Assembly: GCF_035975855.1 (NCBI RefSeq)
Contig: NZ_CP109055.1
Coordinates: forward strand, 6,386,001-6,450,000
DNA from: Streptomyces sp. NBC_01304
GTDB lineage: Bacteria > Actinomycetota > Actinomycetes > Streptomycetales > Streptomycetaceae
Length of the DNA: 64,000 bases
Reading direction: 5' to 3'
Positions 26,526 through 35,732 of the stretch are shown here, piece after piece. A program made the position numbers and the translations under genes. The number at the start of each line of letters is the position of its first letter. Positions within the stretch are counted from its first letter, which is position 1. The notes below the pieces were generated by a model, which saw only the letters and a program-made list of their open reading frames with translations, was not told the DNA's origin and did not search any database.

Positions 26526-27448
26526 GCAGGCTGATGCATGTGACGACCGGGCCGTACGCACCGCCGCCCGCCGCGCGCGAGCTGACGGCCGTGTCCGCCG
26601 ACGGGTCCCGGCTGTACGTCGAGGTGCACGGTCCCGAGGGGGCGCCCGCCGTGGTGCTCGCGCACGGGTGGACCTGTTCGACGGCCTTCTGGGCCGCGCA
26701 GATACGGGAGTTGGCGGTCGACCACCGCGTCATCGCGTACGACCAGCGCGGGCACGGGCGCAGTCCGGCGCGCGCCTCGGCCGCCGGGTACAGCACGACG
26801 GCGCTCGCCGACGACCTGGAGGCGGTGCTCGCCACCGCGCTCGAACCCGGCGAGCGGGCCGTGCTCGCGGGGCACTCCATGGGTGGCATGACGATGATGG
26901 CGGCCGCGGGGCGCGGCAAGTTCAAGGAGCATGCGGCGGCGGTGCTGCTTTGCAGCACGGGCGGCTGGGACCTGACCGCCGAGTCGCGCGTCGTGCCGCT
27001 CAAGGCCGGGCGGCTGCGGACCCGGCTCACCCGGGCCGTGCTCGGGTCGAAGGCGCCGCTCGGACCCGTGACGCCGGTGGCCAGGCGGATTCTGCGGTAC
27101 GCCACGATGGGGCCCGGCTCGTCCCGGGACAAGATCGAGGCATGCGCCCGCATTGTGCACGCCTGCCCGCGCATGGTGCGCTATGGGTGGTCGCATGTCC
27201 TGGCCGAGCTCGAACTCTCGTCGGGCGTGCGGGAGTTGACGATGCCTACCGCGGTGCTCGTCGGTACGGCGGACCGGATGACGCCGCCCGTGCACGCCCG
27301 CGCCCTGGTGGCCGCGCTGCCGAGTTGCGTGGGCAGCACCGAGCTGGCCGGGCTCGGGCACATGACGCCGGTCGAGGCGCCGGAAGCGGTCAGCGCGGCG
27401 ATTCGTGAGCTGGTCGGTACGTACGTAACTGTCAGGGAGGGCGCATGA
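26522..27448 (+). CDS. alpha/beta-hydrolase
   Basis: 308 aa. Oxyanion region LAHGWTCSTAFW, nucleophile elbow AGHSMGGM (Ser in GHSMG), acid and the catalytic His in GLGHMTPVEAPEAV. ATG 26522 overlaps the monooxygenase stop as ATGA, so translation is coupled. With a BVMO that makes esters or lactones, an esterase in the same operon is the natural next enzyme. Substrate not predictable. Confidence 0.92.
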   Translation: MSRLMHVTTGPYAPPPAARELTAVSADGSRLYVEVHGPEGAPAVVLAHGWTCSTAFWAAQIRELAVDHRVIAYDQRGHGRSPARASAAGYSTTALADDLEAVLATALEPGERAVLAGHSMGGMTMMAAAGRGKFKEHAAAVLLCSTGGWDLTAESRVVPLKAGRLRTRLTRAVLGSKAPLGPVTPVARRILRYATMGPGSSRDKIEACARIVHACPRMVRYGWSHVLAELELSSGVRELTMPTAVLVGTADRMTPPVHARALVAALPSCVGSTELAGLGHMTPVEAPEAVSAAIRELVGTYVTVREGA

Positions 27449-28323
27449 GCAAGGTCAGCCTGGAAGGTCAGGTCGCGGTCGTCACGGGGGCCGCGCGGGG
27501 CGTGGGCGAACTGCTCGCCCGCAAGCTGTCGGCGCGGGGTGCGAAGGTCGCGCTGGTCGGGCTCGAGCCCGATGCGATGAAGCAGGTCTCCGAGCGGCTG
27601 CACACCGAGAGCGACACCTGGTACGCGGATGTCACCGACCATGAGGCGATGGCGCGGGTGGCCCAGGAGGTCAAGGCGCGCTTCGGCAAGGTCGACATCG
27701 TGGTGGCCAACGCGGGGGTCGCGTCGGGCGGGCCCTTCGTGGACTCCGACCCCGAGGCGTGGCGGCGGGTGATCGAGGTCAATCTGATCGGCGGGGCCGT
27801 GACGGCTCGGGCGTTCCTGCCCGTGCTGATGGAGTCGCGGGGGTACTTCCTGCAGATAGCTTCGCTTGCCGCCATTACGCCGGCACCGATGATGACCGCG
27901 TACTGCGCGTCGAAGTCCGGGGTCGAGGCGTTCGCGCACTCGTTGCGGGCGGAGGTCGGGTACAAGGGGGTGCGGGTCGGGGTCGGGTATCTGTCGTGGA
28001 CCGACACGGACATGGTGCGCGGGGCCGACCAGGACGATGTGATGCGGGAGCTTCGGCAGCGGTTGCCGTGGCCTTCCAACAAGACGTATCCGCTGGGGCC
28101 TGCGGTCGACCGGATCGTTGCGGGGATCGAGCGGCGGTCTCCGCATGTGTACGCGCAGTGGTGGCTGCGGGGGATGCAGTCCATGCGGGGGTACTTGCCG
28201 GGGATCATCGCGACCGTGGGGGTGCGCGAGATGAAGCGGTTCGAGCCTCGGCTCGGGAGCGTGAGCAAGGGGTTGGTGGGCGAGGGGGGTGCGGCGGACG
28301 AGAAGGCGCGTACCGGGGCCTGA
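27445..28323 (+). CDS. short-chain dehydrogenase/reductase
   Basis: 292 aa. Rossmann motif VVTGAARGVGELLARKL, NAGV (NAG motif), and the catalytic Ser...Tyr-x-x-x-Lys as ASLAAITPAPMMTAYCASKSG. Starts with ATGA overlap to the hydrolase. The C-terminal extension (about 80 aa, ending EKARTGA) matches the SadH-type SDRs of the mycobacterial mymA operon. Likely oxidises or reduces an alcohol/ketone intermediate of the same pathway. Confidence 0.92.
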   Translation: MSKVSLEGQVAVVTGAARGVGELLARKLSARGAKVALVGLEPDAMKQVSERLHTESDTWYADVTDHEAMARVAQEVKARFGKVDIVVANAGVASGGPFVDSDPEAWRRVIEVNLIGGAVTARAFLPVLMESRGYFLQIASLAAITPAPMMTAYCASKSGVEAFAHSLRAEVGYKGVRVGVGYLSWTDTDMVRGADQDDVMRELRQRLPWPSNKTYPLGPAVDRIVAGIERRSPHVYAQWWLRGMQSMRGYLPGIIATVGVREMKRFEPRLGSVSKGLVGEGGAADEKARTGA

Positions 28324-28428
28324 CCTTCGACGGGGTGCGGCACCGGGGTGGGCGTAGCCATACGTTCAGCGCACTCGGCGCCTTCGTGCCGCGCCCACCC
28401 GTGCCGCCCTGCGGCACGATTGCCCGCT

Positions 28429-28525
28429 GCGGGAACAGCGGGAGCGGCCGCAACGGCGGGAACAGCGGGAGCGGCCGCAACGGCGGGAATAGCCGGAGCG
28501 GCCGCAACAGCGGTAACAGCGGTGC
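28429..28525. repeat. 27-bp tandem repeat, 3.6 copies
   Basis: Unit of 27 bp (GGCGGGAACAGCGGGAGC followed by GGCCGCAAC): 28429-28454, 28455-28481, 28482-28508 and a partial copy to 28525. The period is a multiple of three and no frame is interrupted, but no convincing gene contains it. It is directly followed by a terminator. Confidence 0.85.
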
Positions 28526-28528
28526 AAG

Positions 28529-28565
28529 TTGAGGGGCGTACCCGGGTTGTGGGTACGCCCCTCAA
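28529..28565. terminator. bidirectional terminator
   Basis: TTGAGGGGCGTACCC (28529-28543), 7-nt loop, GGGTACGCCCCTCAA (28551-28565), a perfect 15-bp stem between the SDR operon and the convergent CsbD-like gene. Confidence 0.85.
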
Positions 28566-28598
28566 TGGCTGCGCAGTGTGCGGTGCGCGGTCAGTTCG

Positions 28599-28859
28599 TC
28601 AGGAGTCGTAGTCCTGGTTGAACTTGTCGGCCTGCTCCTGGGCGGCGCTCTTCGCGTCGTCCGCGAGGCCCGACGAGCGCTCGCTCGCCTCTTCGGCCGC
28701 GCCCTGCGCCTTGTCCTGCAGGTCCTGGCCGGCCTGCGAGGCGCGGTCGCTCGCCTGGTCGGCGGCGTCCTGCCCGGCGTCCTTGGCGGAGCCGAACTTC
28801 TCCTTCGCCTGGTCCTGCAGCTGGTCGGCCTTGTCCTTGAACTGGTCCATGATGCCCAT
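28599..28859 (-). CDS. CsbD/LEA-like small hydrophilic stress protein
   Basis: 86 aa, almost all Ala, Asp, Gln, Lys and Glu; begins MGIMDQFKDKADQLQDQAKEKFGSAKDAG. Heptad-like repeats (DAADQASDRASQAGQDLQDKA) suggest long amphipathic helices. Resembles CsbD/LEA-type general-stress proteins. AGGAG lies 9 nt before the ATG. Likely cytosolic protectant; no enzymatic motifs. Confidence 0.8.
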   Translation of the reverse strand: MGIMDQFKDKADQLQDQAKEKFGSAKDAGQDAADQASDRASQAGQDLQDKAQGAAEEASERSSGLADDAKSAAQEQADKFNQDYDS

Positions 28860-28995
28860 GAAGGTTCACTCCTAAGAGGGTGAGGGGTTTCGGGCCGCAA
28901 CCAGCGTGGCATGCGAGGACATTCCGCGCATTTTGAAAGATTCCGGTGCGTGATCCAGGGCGTACCTGCCCACTGCGCAGCGTGGTCTGCGCAGG

Positions 28996-31900
28996 TCAGC
29001 GCGGTGGAAGTTTCGGTCGGCGACGATCCGGAACCGCCGAGTAGTCCGGCGGGACCGCCGCCGGGTGCTCGGCGAGCAGGTCGAGCGCGACCTGTACCGC
29101 GTCGTCCAACTGGGCGTGCCGGCCCTCGGCCCAGTCCAGGGGGGTGCGCAGGACTTCGATGTCGGGCTCGACGCCGTGGTTCTCCACGGACCAGCCGAGC
29201 TCGCCGTCGAACCACGCCGCGTTCATCGGCACCGTGATGATGGTCCCGTCCCCGAGCCGGTGCCGACCCGTCATGCCGACCACGCCGCCCCAGGTGCGCT
29301 GGCCCACCACTGGCCCGAGCCCGAGCAGCTTGAAGGCCGCCGTGATCATGTCGCCGTCCGACGAGGTCGCCTCGTCGGCGAGGGCCACGATCGGGCCGCG
29401 GGGTGCGTTGGAGGCGTACGAGACGGGCTGGGCGTTGCGGGTCAGGTCCCAGCCCAGGATGGTCCGCGTGAGCTTCTCCACGACCAGCTCGCTGATGTGG
29501 CCGCCCGCGTTGCCCCGTACGTCCACGATGAGCGCGGGGCGGGAGACCTCCATGCGCAGATCGCGGTTGAACTGGGCCCAGCCCGAGCCGCCCATGTCGG
29601 GGATGTGCAGATAGCCACACTTGCCGTGGCTCAACTCCCGTACCACGCCCCGGCGTTTGGCCACCCAGTCCTGGTAGCGCAGGGGGCGTTCGTCGATGAG
29701 GGGGACCACCGCGACCCGCCGCGATCTGCCCTCGCCCTCCGCGGCCTTGAAGGTCAGCTCGACCGTCGTGCCGCCCGCGCCCGAGAGCAGCGGATAGGGC
29801 CCGGTCACCGGGTCCACCGGCCGCCCGTCGACATGCGTGAGGATCGCGCCCTCGCGGATGCCCGCGCCGGCCAGCGGGGAGCGGGCCTTGGAGTCCGAGG
29901 AGTCGCCGGGCAGGATCCGCTTGACCACCCACACCCCGTCCCGGCAGACCAGGTTGGCGCCGAGCAGGCCCATGGCGCGCTGGTAGTGCGGTGGGCCTTC
30001 GTTGCGGCGTGCGGGGGAGACGTACGCATGAGAGGTGCCCAGTTCGCCGAGGACCTCGCGGAGCAGATCCGCGAACTCGTCGGGGGACGCGACCCGTTCG
30101 ACCAGCGGACGGTACTGGTCGAGGAGCGCCGGCCAGTCCAGGCCGCACATGTGGGGCTCCCAGAAGTAGGAGCGGATGATGCGGCCGGCCTCCGCGTAGG
30201 CGCCGCGCCACTCGGCGGCCGGGTCGACCTCGTGCAGGATGCGGCGCAGGTCGATCCAGACCGTGGAGTCGCTGTCGCCGGTCTCGGTGGAGGGGACCGC
30301 GCGCAGCTCGCCCTCGTCGATGACGACCAGGCGGGTGCCGTCGCCGCTGATGCCGAACGCGTCGAGGTGGTTGACCAGTTCGGTCTTCTTGGCCTTGGTG
30401 ATGTTGAAGTATTCGAGGGTCGGGCGGCCCGACATGTCGGTCGGGTTGGCGAAGGTCTCGCCGAGCGCGCCGGAGATCGGCCAGCGCAGCCAGACCAGGC
30501 CGCCGCCGCTGACCGGGTAGAGCGCCGAGTACTTGGAGGCCGCGACCGGGAAGGGCGTGACGCGGGACTCCAGGCCCTCGATCTCCACGGTGACCGTGCC
30601 GTCGCCGCTGTCGCCCTCGGCCGGGTCGAGGCCGCCGGCCGCCGGGCGCCCGTCGGGGGAGAGGGCGAAGGGGGAGGGGGTGGCCGAGGACAGCGGCACC
30701 AGATAGGGGCGGCAGCCGAGCGGGAAGGACAGGTCGCCGGTGTGCACGTCGTAGACCGGGTCGAAGCCGCGCCAGGAGAGGAAGGCGAGGTAGCGGCCGT
30801 CGCGGGTGAAGACCGGATTCTCGTCCTCGAAGCGGCCGTTGGTGACGTCGACGATCGTGCGGTCCTTGATCCGCGCCATCTTGATCTGGCGCAGGGAGCG
30901 TCCGATGCCGGGGTGCGACCAGGTCAGCCACTCCCCGTCGGGCGAGAACGCGACATCCCTGACCGGCCCGTTGATGGACCGGATCAGCTCGGTCACCTCG
31001 CCGTTGGAGTCCTCGGTCGCGTCGATGAGCAGCAGCCGCCCGTCGTTGGACGCGATGGCGATCCGCTCGCCGTCGGTGTCCGCCACCATTTCCTGTACGC
31101 GCCCGAGCTCGCCGCGCGCGAGCCGCCGGGGCTCCCGGTCGCCGCTGGCCCGGGGCAGATAGGCGATCTCGACGGCGTCCTCGCCCTCGGCGTCGGTGAC
31201 GTAGGCGACCTGGCCGCCCGAGCCGAGCATCTCCGGCAGGCGTACGCGTACGCCCGGGGTGTCCGCGATGGTGCGGGCGGGCCCGTCCCGGTGGGTGAGC
31301 CAGTACAGGCTGCCGCGCACGACGACCGCGCTGGCCCGGCCCGTCTCGTCCACGGAGAACGCGTCGACGTGCTGGGCCGCGGGCACCTGATAGCCGCGCC
31401 GCCCCGCGCGCGGGCCGCCGAGGCGGATGTCCAGCTTGCGCGGCCGGCCGCTCTCGGAGAGGTCGTCGACCAGCCAGACGTCGCCCGCGCACTGGTAGAC
31501 GACGCGGGTGCCGTCGCTGGACGCGTGCCGGGCGTAGAACTCGTCGTGGTCCGTGTGCCGTCGCAGGTCGGAGCCGTCCGGCAGGCACGAGTAGAGATTG
31601 CCGACACCCTCGTGGTCGGAGAGGAACGCGATCCGGCCGTCCACGAACATCGGGCTGCTGAAGTGCCCGCCGAGGTCCGCCAGGATCCGCTCGCCGTGCA
31701 TCCAGAGGCGGCCCGTGGCACCGCCCCGGTAGCGCTTCCAGGCGGCCGGCTCGTGCGGGGGCTTGCCGGTGAGCAGCAGGGTCAGGCGTTCCCCGTCGAT
31801 GTCGGCCACCGCGATGTCGTCGACCGGGCCCCAGGGGAGCTTGCCGCCGGGGGAGCCGTCGGTGGCTACCGAGTAGGACCAGGTGAAGTACGAGAAGGGC

Positions 31901-32232
31901 TGGCCGTGCGAGGCGACGGCGAGGATGTCCCCGTCGGGGGTCCAGCCGCAGACCTTGGTGTCGGTGCTGCCCCAGTAGGTGAGCCGGGTGGCGGGGCCGC
32001 CGGACACGGGGACGGTGTGGATCTCCGGGTCGAGGCTGCGCCAGGTGGTGAAGGCGATCTGGCTGCCGTCCGGGGAGAAGCGCGGGTGGCTGACCCGGGT
32101 CCGGTCGACGGTCAGCCGCCAGGCGCGCGAGCCCGCGGGGGTCAGGGGGGAGATCCAGAGGTCATCCTCTGCGGCGAAGCAGAGCAGGTCACCGTAGAGG
32201 TGCGGGAAGCGGAGGTACGCGGCATCGCTCAC
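28996..32232 (-). CDS. tricorn-type S41 protease with PDZ domain
   Basis: 1078 aa. N-terminal six-/seven-bladed propellers with WD/TolB-like repeats (for example FSPDGSQIAFTTW, FSPDGEWLTWSHP), then a PDZ domain (SPLAGAGIREGAILTHVDGRPVDP) inserted before the C-terminal S41 core. Catalytic tetrad pieces match archaeal tricorn: Ser734-His735 in GTSHAY and Ser958-Asp959 in SSDGDM, plus the Glu of GVEPDIEV. Functions as a large cytosolic protease downstream of the proteasome, releasing short peptides. ATG 32232; size is family-typical. Its 5' end faces the tetR promoter region. Confidence 0.95.
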   Translation of the reverse strand: MSDAAYLRFPHLYGDLLCFAAEDDLWISPLTPAGSRAWRLTVDRTRVSHPRFSPDGSQIAFTTWRSLDPEIHTVPVSGGPATRLTYWGSTDTKVCGWTPDGDILAVASHGQPFSYFTWSYSVATDGSPGGKLPWGPVDDIAVADIDGERLTLLLTGKPPHEPAAWKRYRGGATGRLWMHGERILADLGGHFSSPMFVDGRIAFLSDHEGVGNLYSCLPDGSDLRRHTDHDEFYARHASSDGTRVVYQCAGDVWLVDDLSESGRPRKLDIRLGGPRAGRRGYQVPAAQHVDAFSVDETGRASAVVVRGSLYWLTHRDGPARTIADTPGVRVRLPEMLGSGGQVAYVTDAEGEDAVEIAYLPRASGDREPRRLARGELGRVQEMVADTDGERIAIASNDGRLLLIDATEDSNGEVTELIRSINGPVRDVAFSPDGEWLTWSHPGIGRSLRQIKMARIKDRTIVDVTNGRFEDENPVFTRDGRYLAFLSWRGFDPVYDVHTGDLSFPLGCRPYLVPLSSATPSPFALSPDGRPAAGGLDPAEGDSGDGTVTVEIEGLESRVTPFPVAASKYSALYPVSGGGLVWLRWPISGALGETFANPTDMSGRPTLEYFNITKAKKTELVNHLDAFGISGDGTRLVVIDEGELRAVPSTETGDSDSTVWIDLRRILHEVDPAAEWRGAYAEAGRIIRSYFWEPHMCGLDWPALLDQYRPLVERVASPDEFADLLREVLGELGTSHAYVSPARRNEGPPHYQRAMGLLGANLVCRDGVWVVKRILPGDSSDSKARSPLAGAGIREGAILTHVDGRPVDPVTGPYPLLSGAGGTTVELTFKAAEGEGRSRRVAVVPLIDERPLRYQDWVAKRRGVVRELSHGKCGYLHIPDMGGSGWAQFNRDLRMEVSRPALIVDVRGNAGGHISELVVEKLTRTILGWDLTRNAQPVSYASNAPRGPIVALADEATSSDGDMITAAFKLLGLGPVVGQRTWGGVVGMTGRHRLGDGTIITVPMNAAWFDGELGWSVENHGVEPDIEVLRTPLDWAEGRHAQLDDAVQVALDLLAEHPAAVPPDYSAVPDRRRPKLPPR

Positions 32233-32303
32233 TTATCCATGCTTTTCCGCTTGGCGGGGTGCGGCAACTTGGGTTTCCCTTCGGGCGCGACCGGCTCACG
32301 ACT

Positions 32304-32347
32304 CGGGGCTCCGCCCCGGACCCCCTCCTCAAACGCCGGAGGGGCTG
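32304..32347. repeat. Streptomyces-type intergenic repeat, copy 1
   Basis: GGGGCTCCGCCCC (32305-32317 region) followed by CTCCTCAAACGCCGGAGG and GGCTG (32325-32347). The second block recurs exactly at 41294-41316 and in diverged form at 52508-52560. It can fold (CCCCTCC with GGAGGGG). Confidence 0.8.
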
Positions 32348-32368
32348 GTTCTGTGACCCGGGACACGT

Positions 32369-32431
32369 ACGAAACGGTTTCGTTTCGCTAAGGCGTGGGC
32401 GTACAGTCTCTGGAGTACGAAACCGTTTCGT
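32369..32431. promoter_or_regulatory. paired TetR operators
   Basis: ACGAAACGGTTTCGT (32369-32383) and ACGAAACCGTTTCGT (32417-32431): perfect 7-bp arms around one centre base, centres 48 bp apart. Between them TACAGT (32402-32407) can serve as -10 with the first operator over the -35 and the second just past the start of transcription. This is a classic autorepression layout for the tetR gene that follows. Confidence 0.85.
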
Positions 32432-32467
32432 TTACCCAGATCGCCCAGAGCCCCGGGAGGGAGTGCC

Positions 32468-33055
32468 ATGGCAGAGACCGCTCCACGTCGCAGCCGGATC
32501 ACCCCCGAGCGCGAGGCCGAGCTCTACGGAGCCGTCCTCGACCTGCTGCGCGAGACGGGCTACGACGCCCTGACCATGGACGCCATCGCGGCTCGTACGA
32601 AATCCAGCAAGGCCACCCTCTACCGCCAGTGGGGGAGCAAGCCCGAGCTGGTCGCCAAGGCGCTGCGCTTCAACAAGCCCGTCAGCTTCGCCGAGATCGA
32701 CACCGGCACGCTGCGCGGCGACTTCCACAAGATGGTGGAGCTCGGCGACGACTGCGAGATGGAGAAGGACTCCGCGCTGATGCGGGGTCTCGTCCATGTC
32801 GTCCACGACAATCCCGATCTCCACAAGGCGATGCGGGACCTGATGATCGAGCCCGAGATCACCGGGCTGAACGTACTGCTGCGCCGTGCGGTGGACCGGG
32901 GCGAAGTGGCCGCGGACAACCCCGCGTTGGAGTACGTCATCCACATGCTGGTCGGTGCCTTCATCGCCCGGCACATGGTCGAGGAGAAGCCCATGGACAA
33001 GGCCTTCCTCGGTTCCTACATCGACGCCGTCGTGCTCCCCGCCCTCGGCGTCTGA
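32468..33055 (+). CDS. TetR-family transcriptional repressor
   Basis: 195 aa. N-terminal helix-turn-helix: LLRETGYDALTMDAIAARTKSSKATLYRQWGSKPELV, standard TetR. C-terminal ligand domain of the TetR_C_16-like helical type. Its upstream region holds two perfect palindromic operators, and the next gene is an MmpL transporter on the same strand 112 bp on, so it most likely represses itself and the transporter. Ligand unknown. Confidence 0.92.
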   Translation: MAETAPRRSRITPEREAELYGAVLDLLRETGYDALTMDAIAARTKSSKATLYRQWGSKPELVAKALRFNKPVSFAEIDTGTLRGDFHKMVELGDDCEMEKDSALMRGLVHVVHDNPDLHKAMRDLMIEPEITGLNVLLRRAVDRGEVAADNPALEYVIHMLVGAFIARHMVEEKPMDKAFLGSYIDAVVLPALGV

Positions 33056-33167
33056 CCGTCCGCCCCCTGCAGAACCCGTACAGCCCCAACTGACGCACCG
33101 CTCACGTCGTCGGGCTGGTTTGCCCTGCCCTGATACGCCCCCACGACCTGACCGGGAGTACGCCCAA

Positions 33168-35372
33168 GTGGCCACTTTCCTCTACAAGCTCGGCCGCCTG
33201 ACGTTCAGGCGCCGGCGCTTCGTCGCCCTCATATGGGTGGCACTGCTGGCCCTCGCGGGCTTCGGTGCCGCCTCCGCGTCGACCGCGACCTCCAGTTCCT
33301 TCTCCATTCCGGGTACGGAGGCGCAGAAGGCCTTCGACCTGCTCGACCAGCGCTTCCCGGGCGCGAGCGCCGACGGGGCCACGGCCCGCGTGGTGTTCAA
33401 GGCGCCGGACGGCCAGAAGGTGACCGACCCCGCCAACAAGAAGGCGATCGAGGACACCGTCAAGGACCTCAAGTCCGGGTCCGACCAGGTGGTTTCGGTC
33501 GTCGACCCGTTCGCGCCCAAGTCCGGCGCGCTCAGCAAGGACGGTACGACGGCCTATACGCAGGTCTCGTACAAGGTCAGCGGCATGGAGCTCAGCGAGC
33601 ACACCAAGGACGAGCTGAAGGAGACCGGCAAGGCGGCCAAGGCCGACGGGCTCCAGGTGGAGATCGGCGGTGACGCGCTGCAGGCCGTGCCCGAGACGGG
33701 CGCCGGCGAAATCATCGGCATCGCGATCGCCGCGATCGTCCTGGTCATCACCTTCGGCTCGCTGGTCGCCGCCGGGCTGCCGCTGCTCACCGCGATCATC
33801 GGCGTCGGCATCGGCGTCTCGACGATCACCGCGCTGGCCAATGTGCTGGATCTGGGCTCCACGACTTCGACGCTCGCGATGATGATCGGGCTCGCGGTCG
33901 GCATCGACTACGCGCTGTTCATCGTCTCCCGCTACCGGGCCGAGCTGGCCGAGGGGCGCGAGCGCGAGGAGGCGGCCGGACGGGCCGTCGGCACCGCGGG
34001 CTCGGCGGTGGTCTTCGCCGGACTCACGGTCGTCATCGCCCTGGTGGGCCTGGCCGTGGTCAACATCCCGATGCTCTCGAAGATGGGCTTCGCGGCGGCC
34101 GGCACGGTGGGCATCGCCGTCCTCATCGCGCTGACGCTGATCCCGGCGCTGCTCGGGTTCGCGGGCAAGCGGGTGCACGGCCGCAAGGCGCGCAAGGCCA
34201 TGGCTTCCGGAGACCTCACGAAGGGCGAGGAGAAGCCGAACGCGGGCACCCGCTGGGCGCGCTTCGTCCTGCGCCGTCCGATCTGGGTGCTGCTCGTCGG
34301 CGTCATCGGCCTGGGCGCGATCGCCCTGCCCGCCTCCAGCCTGGAGATGGGCCTGCCCGACGACGGCGCCCAGCCGACCTCGACGACCCAGCGCCGCGCG
34401 TACGACGCGCTCTCGGACGGCTTCGGGCCCGGCTTCAACGGCCCGCTGATGGTCGTCGTCGACGGCGACAAGGCCGCCGCCGACCGCACGGTCGACGACA
34501 TCAAGGGCATGTCCGGAGTCGCCGCCGTCACCCCGCCCACGCTCAACAAGGACGGGAACACCGCGATGATCACGGTGGTCCCGAAGGACCGCCCGTCCTC
34601 GACGCAGACCGAGGACCTGGTCCACGAGATCCGCGGCGCGGGCGGCGACATCAAGGCCTCCACCGGCGGCGAGGTCCTGGTCACCGGCCAGACCGCCATG
34701 AACATCGACTTCTCGCAGAAGATGAACGACGCGCTGCTGCCCTACCTGGCGCTCGTCGTCGGCCTCGCCTTCCTGCTCCTGATGGTCGTCTTCCGCTCGG
34801 TCCTGGTCCCGCTCAAGGCCGCGCTCGGCTTCCTGCTCTCGGTGGTCGCCGCGCTCGGCGCGGTCGTCGCGGTGTTCCAGTGGGGCTGGCTCGGCTCGCT
34901 CTTCGGCGTCGAGCAGACCGGCCCGATCATGTCGATGATGCCGATCTTCATGGTCGGCGTGGTCTTCGGCCTCGCGATGGACTACGAGGTCTTCCTGGTG
35001 ACGCGGATGCGCGAGGCGTACGTCCACGGGGAGCGGCCCGGACAGGCCATCGTGACCGGCTTCAAGCACGGGGCCCGGGTGGTCACGGCCGCGGCCGTCA
35101 TCATGATCGCGGTGTTCTCCGGCTTCATCGGCTCCAGCGAGCAGATGGTCAAGATGATCGGCTTCGGCCTCGCGATCGCGGTGTTCTTCGACGCCTTCAT
35201 CGTGCGCATGGCCATCGTGCCGGCCGTCCTCGCGCTGCTCGGGCACCGGGCCTGGTGGCTGCCGAAGTGGCTGGACAAGGTGCTGCCCAACGTCGATGTC
35301 GAGGGCGAGCAGCTGCAGAAGTCGAAGGCCGCGGAAGACCCGGACGGGGACCGGGAGTTGGTCGGCGTCTGA
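33168..35372 (+). CDS. MMPL-family RND transporter
   Basis: 734 aa, two repeats each with one helix, an extracytoplasmic domain and a five-helix bundle. Family hallmark GLAVGIDYALFIVSRYR (first half) and GVVFGLAMDYEVFLVTRMREAY (second half) carry the Asp-Tyr pairs for proton relay. Starts with GTG 33168 behind GGGAG; the N-terminus FLYKLGRLTFRRRR is typical. Under the TetR gene, hence inducible export of lipid or drug. The stop is 3 bp from the convergent SsgA-like gene. Confidence 0.93.
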   Translation: MATFLYKLGRLTFRRRRFVALIWVALLALAGFGAASASTATSSSFSIPGTEAQKAFDLLDQRFPGASADGATARVVFKAPDGQKVTDPANKKAIEDTVKDLKSGSDQVVSVVDPFAPKSGALSKDGTTAYTQVSYKVSGMELSEHTKDELKETGKAAKADGLQVEIGGDALQAVPETGAGEIIGIAIAAIVLVITFGSLVAAGLPLLTAIIGVGIGVSTITALANVLDLGSTTSTLAMMIGLAVGIDYALFIVSRYRAELAEGREREEAAGRAVGTAGSAVVFAGLTVVIALVGLAVVNIPMLSKMGFAAAGTVGIAVLIALTLIPALLGFAGKRVHGRKARKAMASGDLTKGEEKPNAGTRWARFVLRRPIWVLLVGVIGLGAIALPASSLEMGLPDDGAQPTSTTQRRAYDALSDGFGPGFNGPLMVVVDGDKAAADRTVDDIKGMSGVAAVTPPTLNKDGNTAMITVVPKDRPSSTQTEDLVHEIRGAGGDIKASTGGEVLVTGQTAMNIDFSQKMNDALLPYLALVVGLAFLLLMVVFRSVLVPLKAALGFLLSVVAALGAVVAVFQWGWLGSLFGVEQTGPIMSMMPIFMVGVVFGLAMDYEVFLVTRMREAYVHGERPGQAIVTGFKHGARVVTAAAVIMIAVFSGFIGSSEQMVKMIGFGLAIAVFFDAFIVRMAIVPAVLALLGHRAWWLPKWLDKVLPNVDVEGEQLQKSKAAEDPDGDRELVGV

Positions 35373-35375
35373 GCC

Positions 35376-35732
35376 CTACTGGGGGATCGAGGTGGCGGTC
35401 GTGTAGGTACGACGCAGGAACCGCGTGAGCGGGACCGAGTCGAACTGCACGACCGCCACTTCGTGCTCCGCATGGAACTCGATCACCGTCTGGACCCGTC
35501 CGCACGGCCAGATCCGTACGTCCCCGCTTTCGGCGGGGGCGCGCATGCCCTGCTCCAGGAGCTCCCGGGAGAACTTCCACTCCTGCCCGCCGGGGGAGCC
35601 GGGGAAGCTGATCATCACCGTGCCGGGAGTGGGCTCCGGGTCGTAGCGCAGCGCCACGCGTACCGCATGGTGACCGCCGGGGCCGTCGTCCGCGACGATG
35701 TGCCCTCGTGCCCACTCCTCGACGACGGACAT
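35376..35732 (-). CDS. SsgA-like sporulation/division protein (SsgE candidate)
   Basis: 118 aa SsgA-like protein (SALP), a family confined to morphologically complex actinobacteria and governing septum placement and cell-wall remodelling. Hallmarks: ALRYDPEPTPG, EWKFSRELLEQGM, GDVRIWPCGR, and RFLRRTY. ATG 35732 is set by a perfect AAGGAG four nt upstream; an in-frame ATG at 35774 is less likely. The nearby pair of penicillin-binding proteins recalls the S. coelicolor neighbourhood of ssgE, which acts in spore wall hydrolysis; that identity is an inference. No catalytic residues are expected. Confidence 0.85.
   Translation of the reverse strand: MSVVEEWARGHIVADDGPGGHHAVRVALRYDPEPTPGTVMISFPGSPGGQEWKFSRELLEQGMRAPAESGDVRIWPCGRVQTVIEFHAEHEVAVVQFDSVPLTRFLRRTYTTATSIPQ

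Noticed and set aside
28348..28611. Short frames running through the 27-bp repeat (Ala/Gly-rich peptide)
   Set aside because: Open only because the repeat is a multiple of three; no ribosome site, crosses a strong terminator.
29065..32391. 1100-codon plus-strand open frame opposite the tricorn gene
   Set aside because: Same reason: antisense shadow; the minus strand shows catalytic Ser-His and Ser-Asp motifs.
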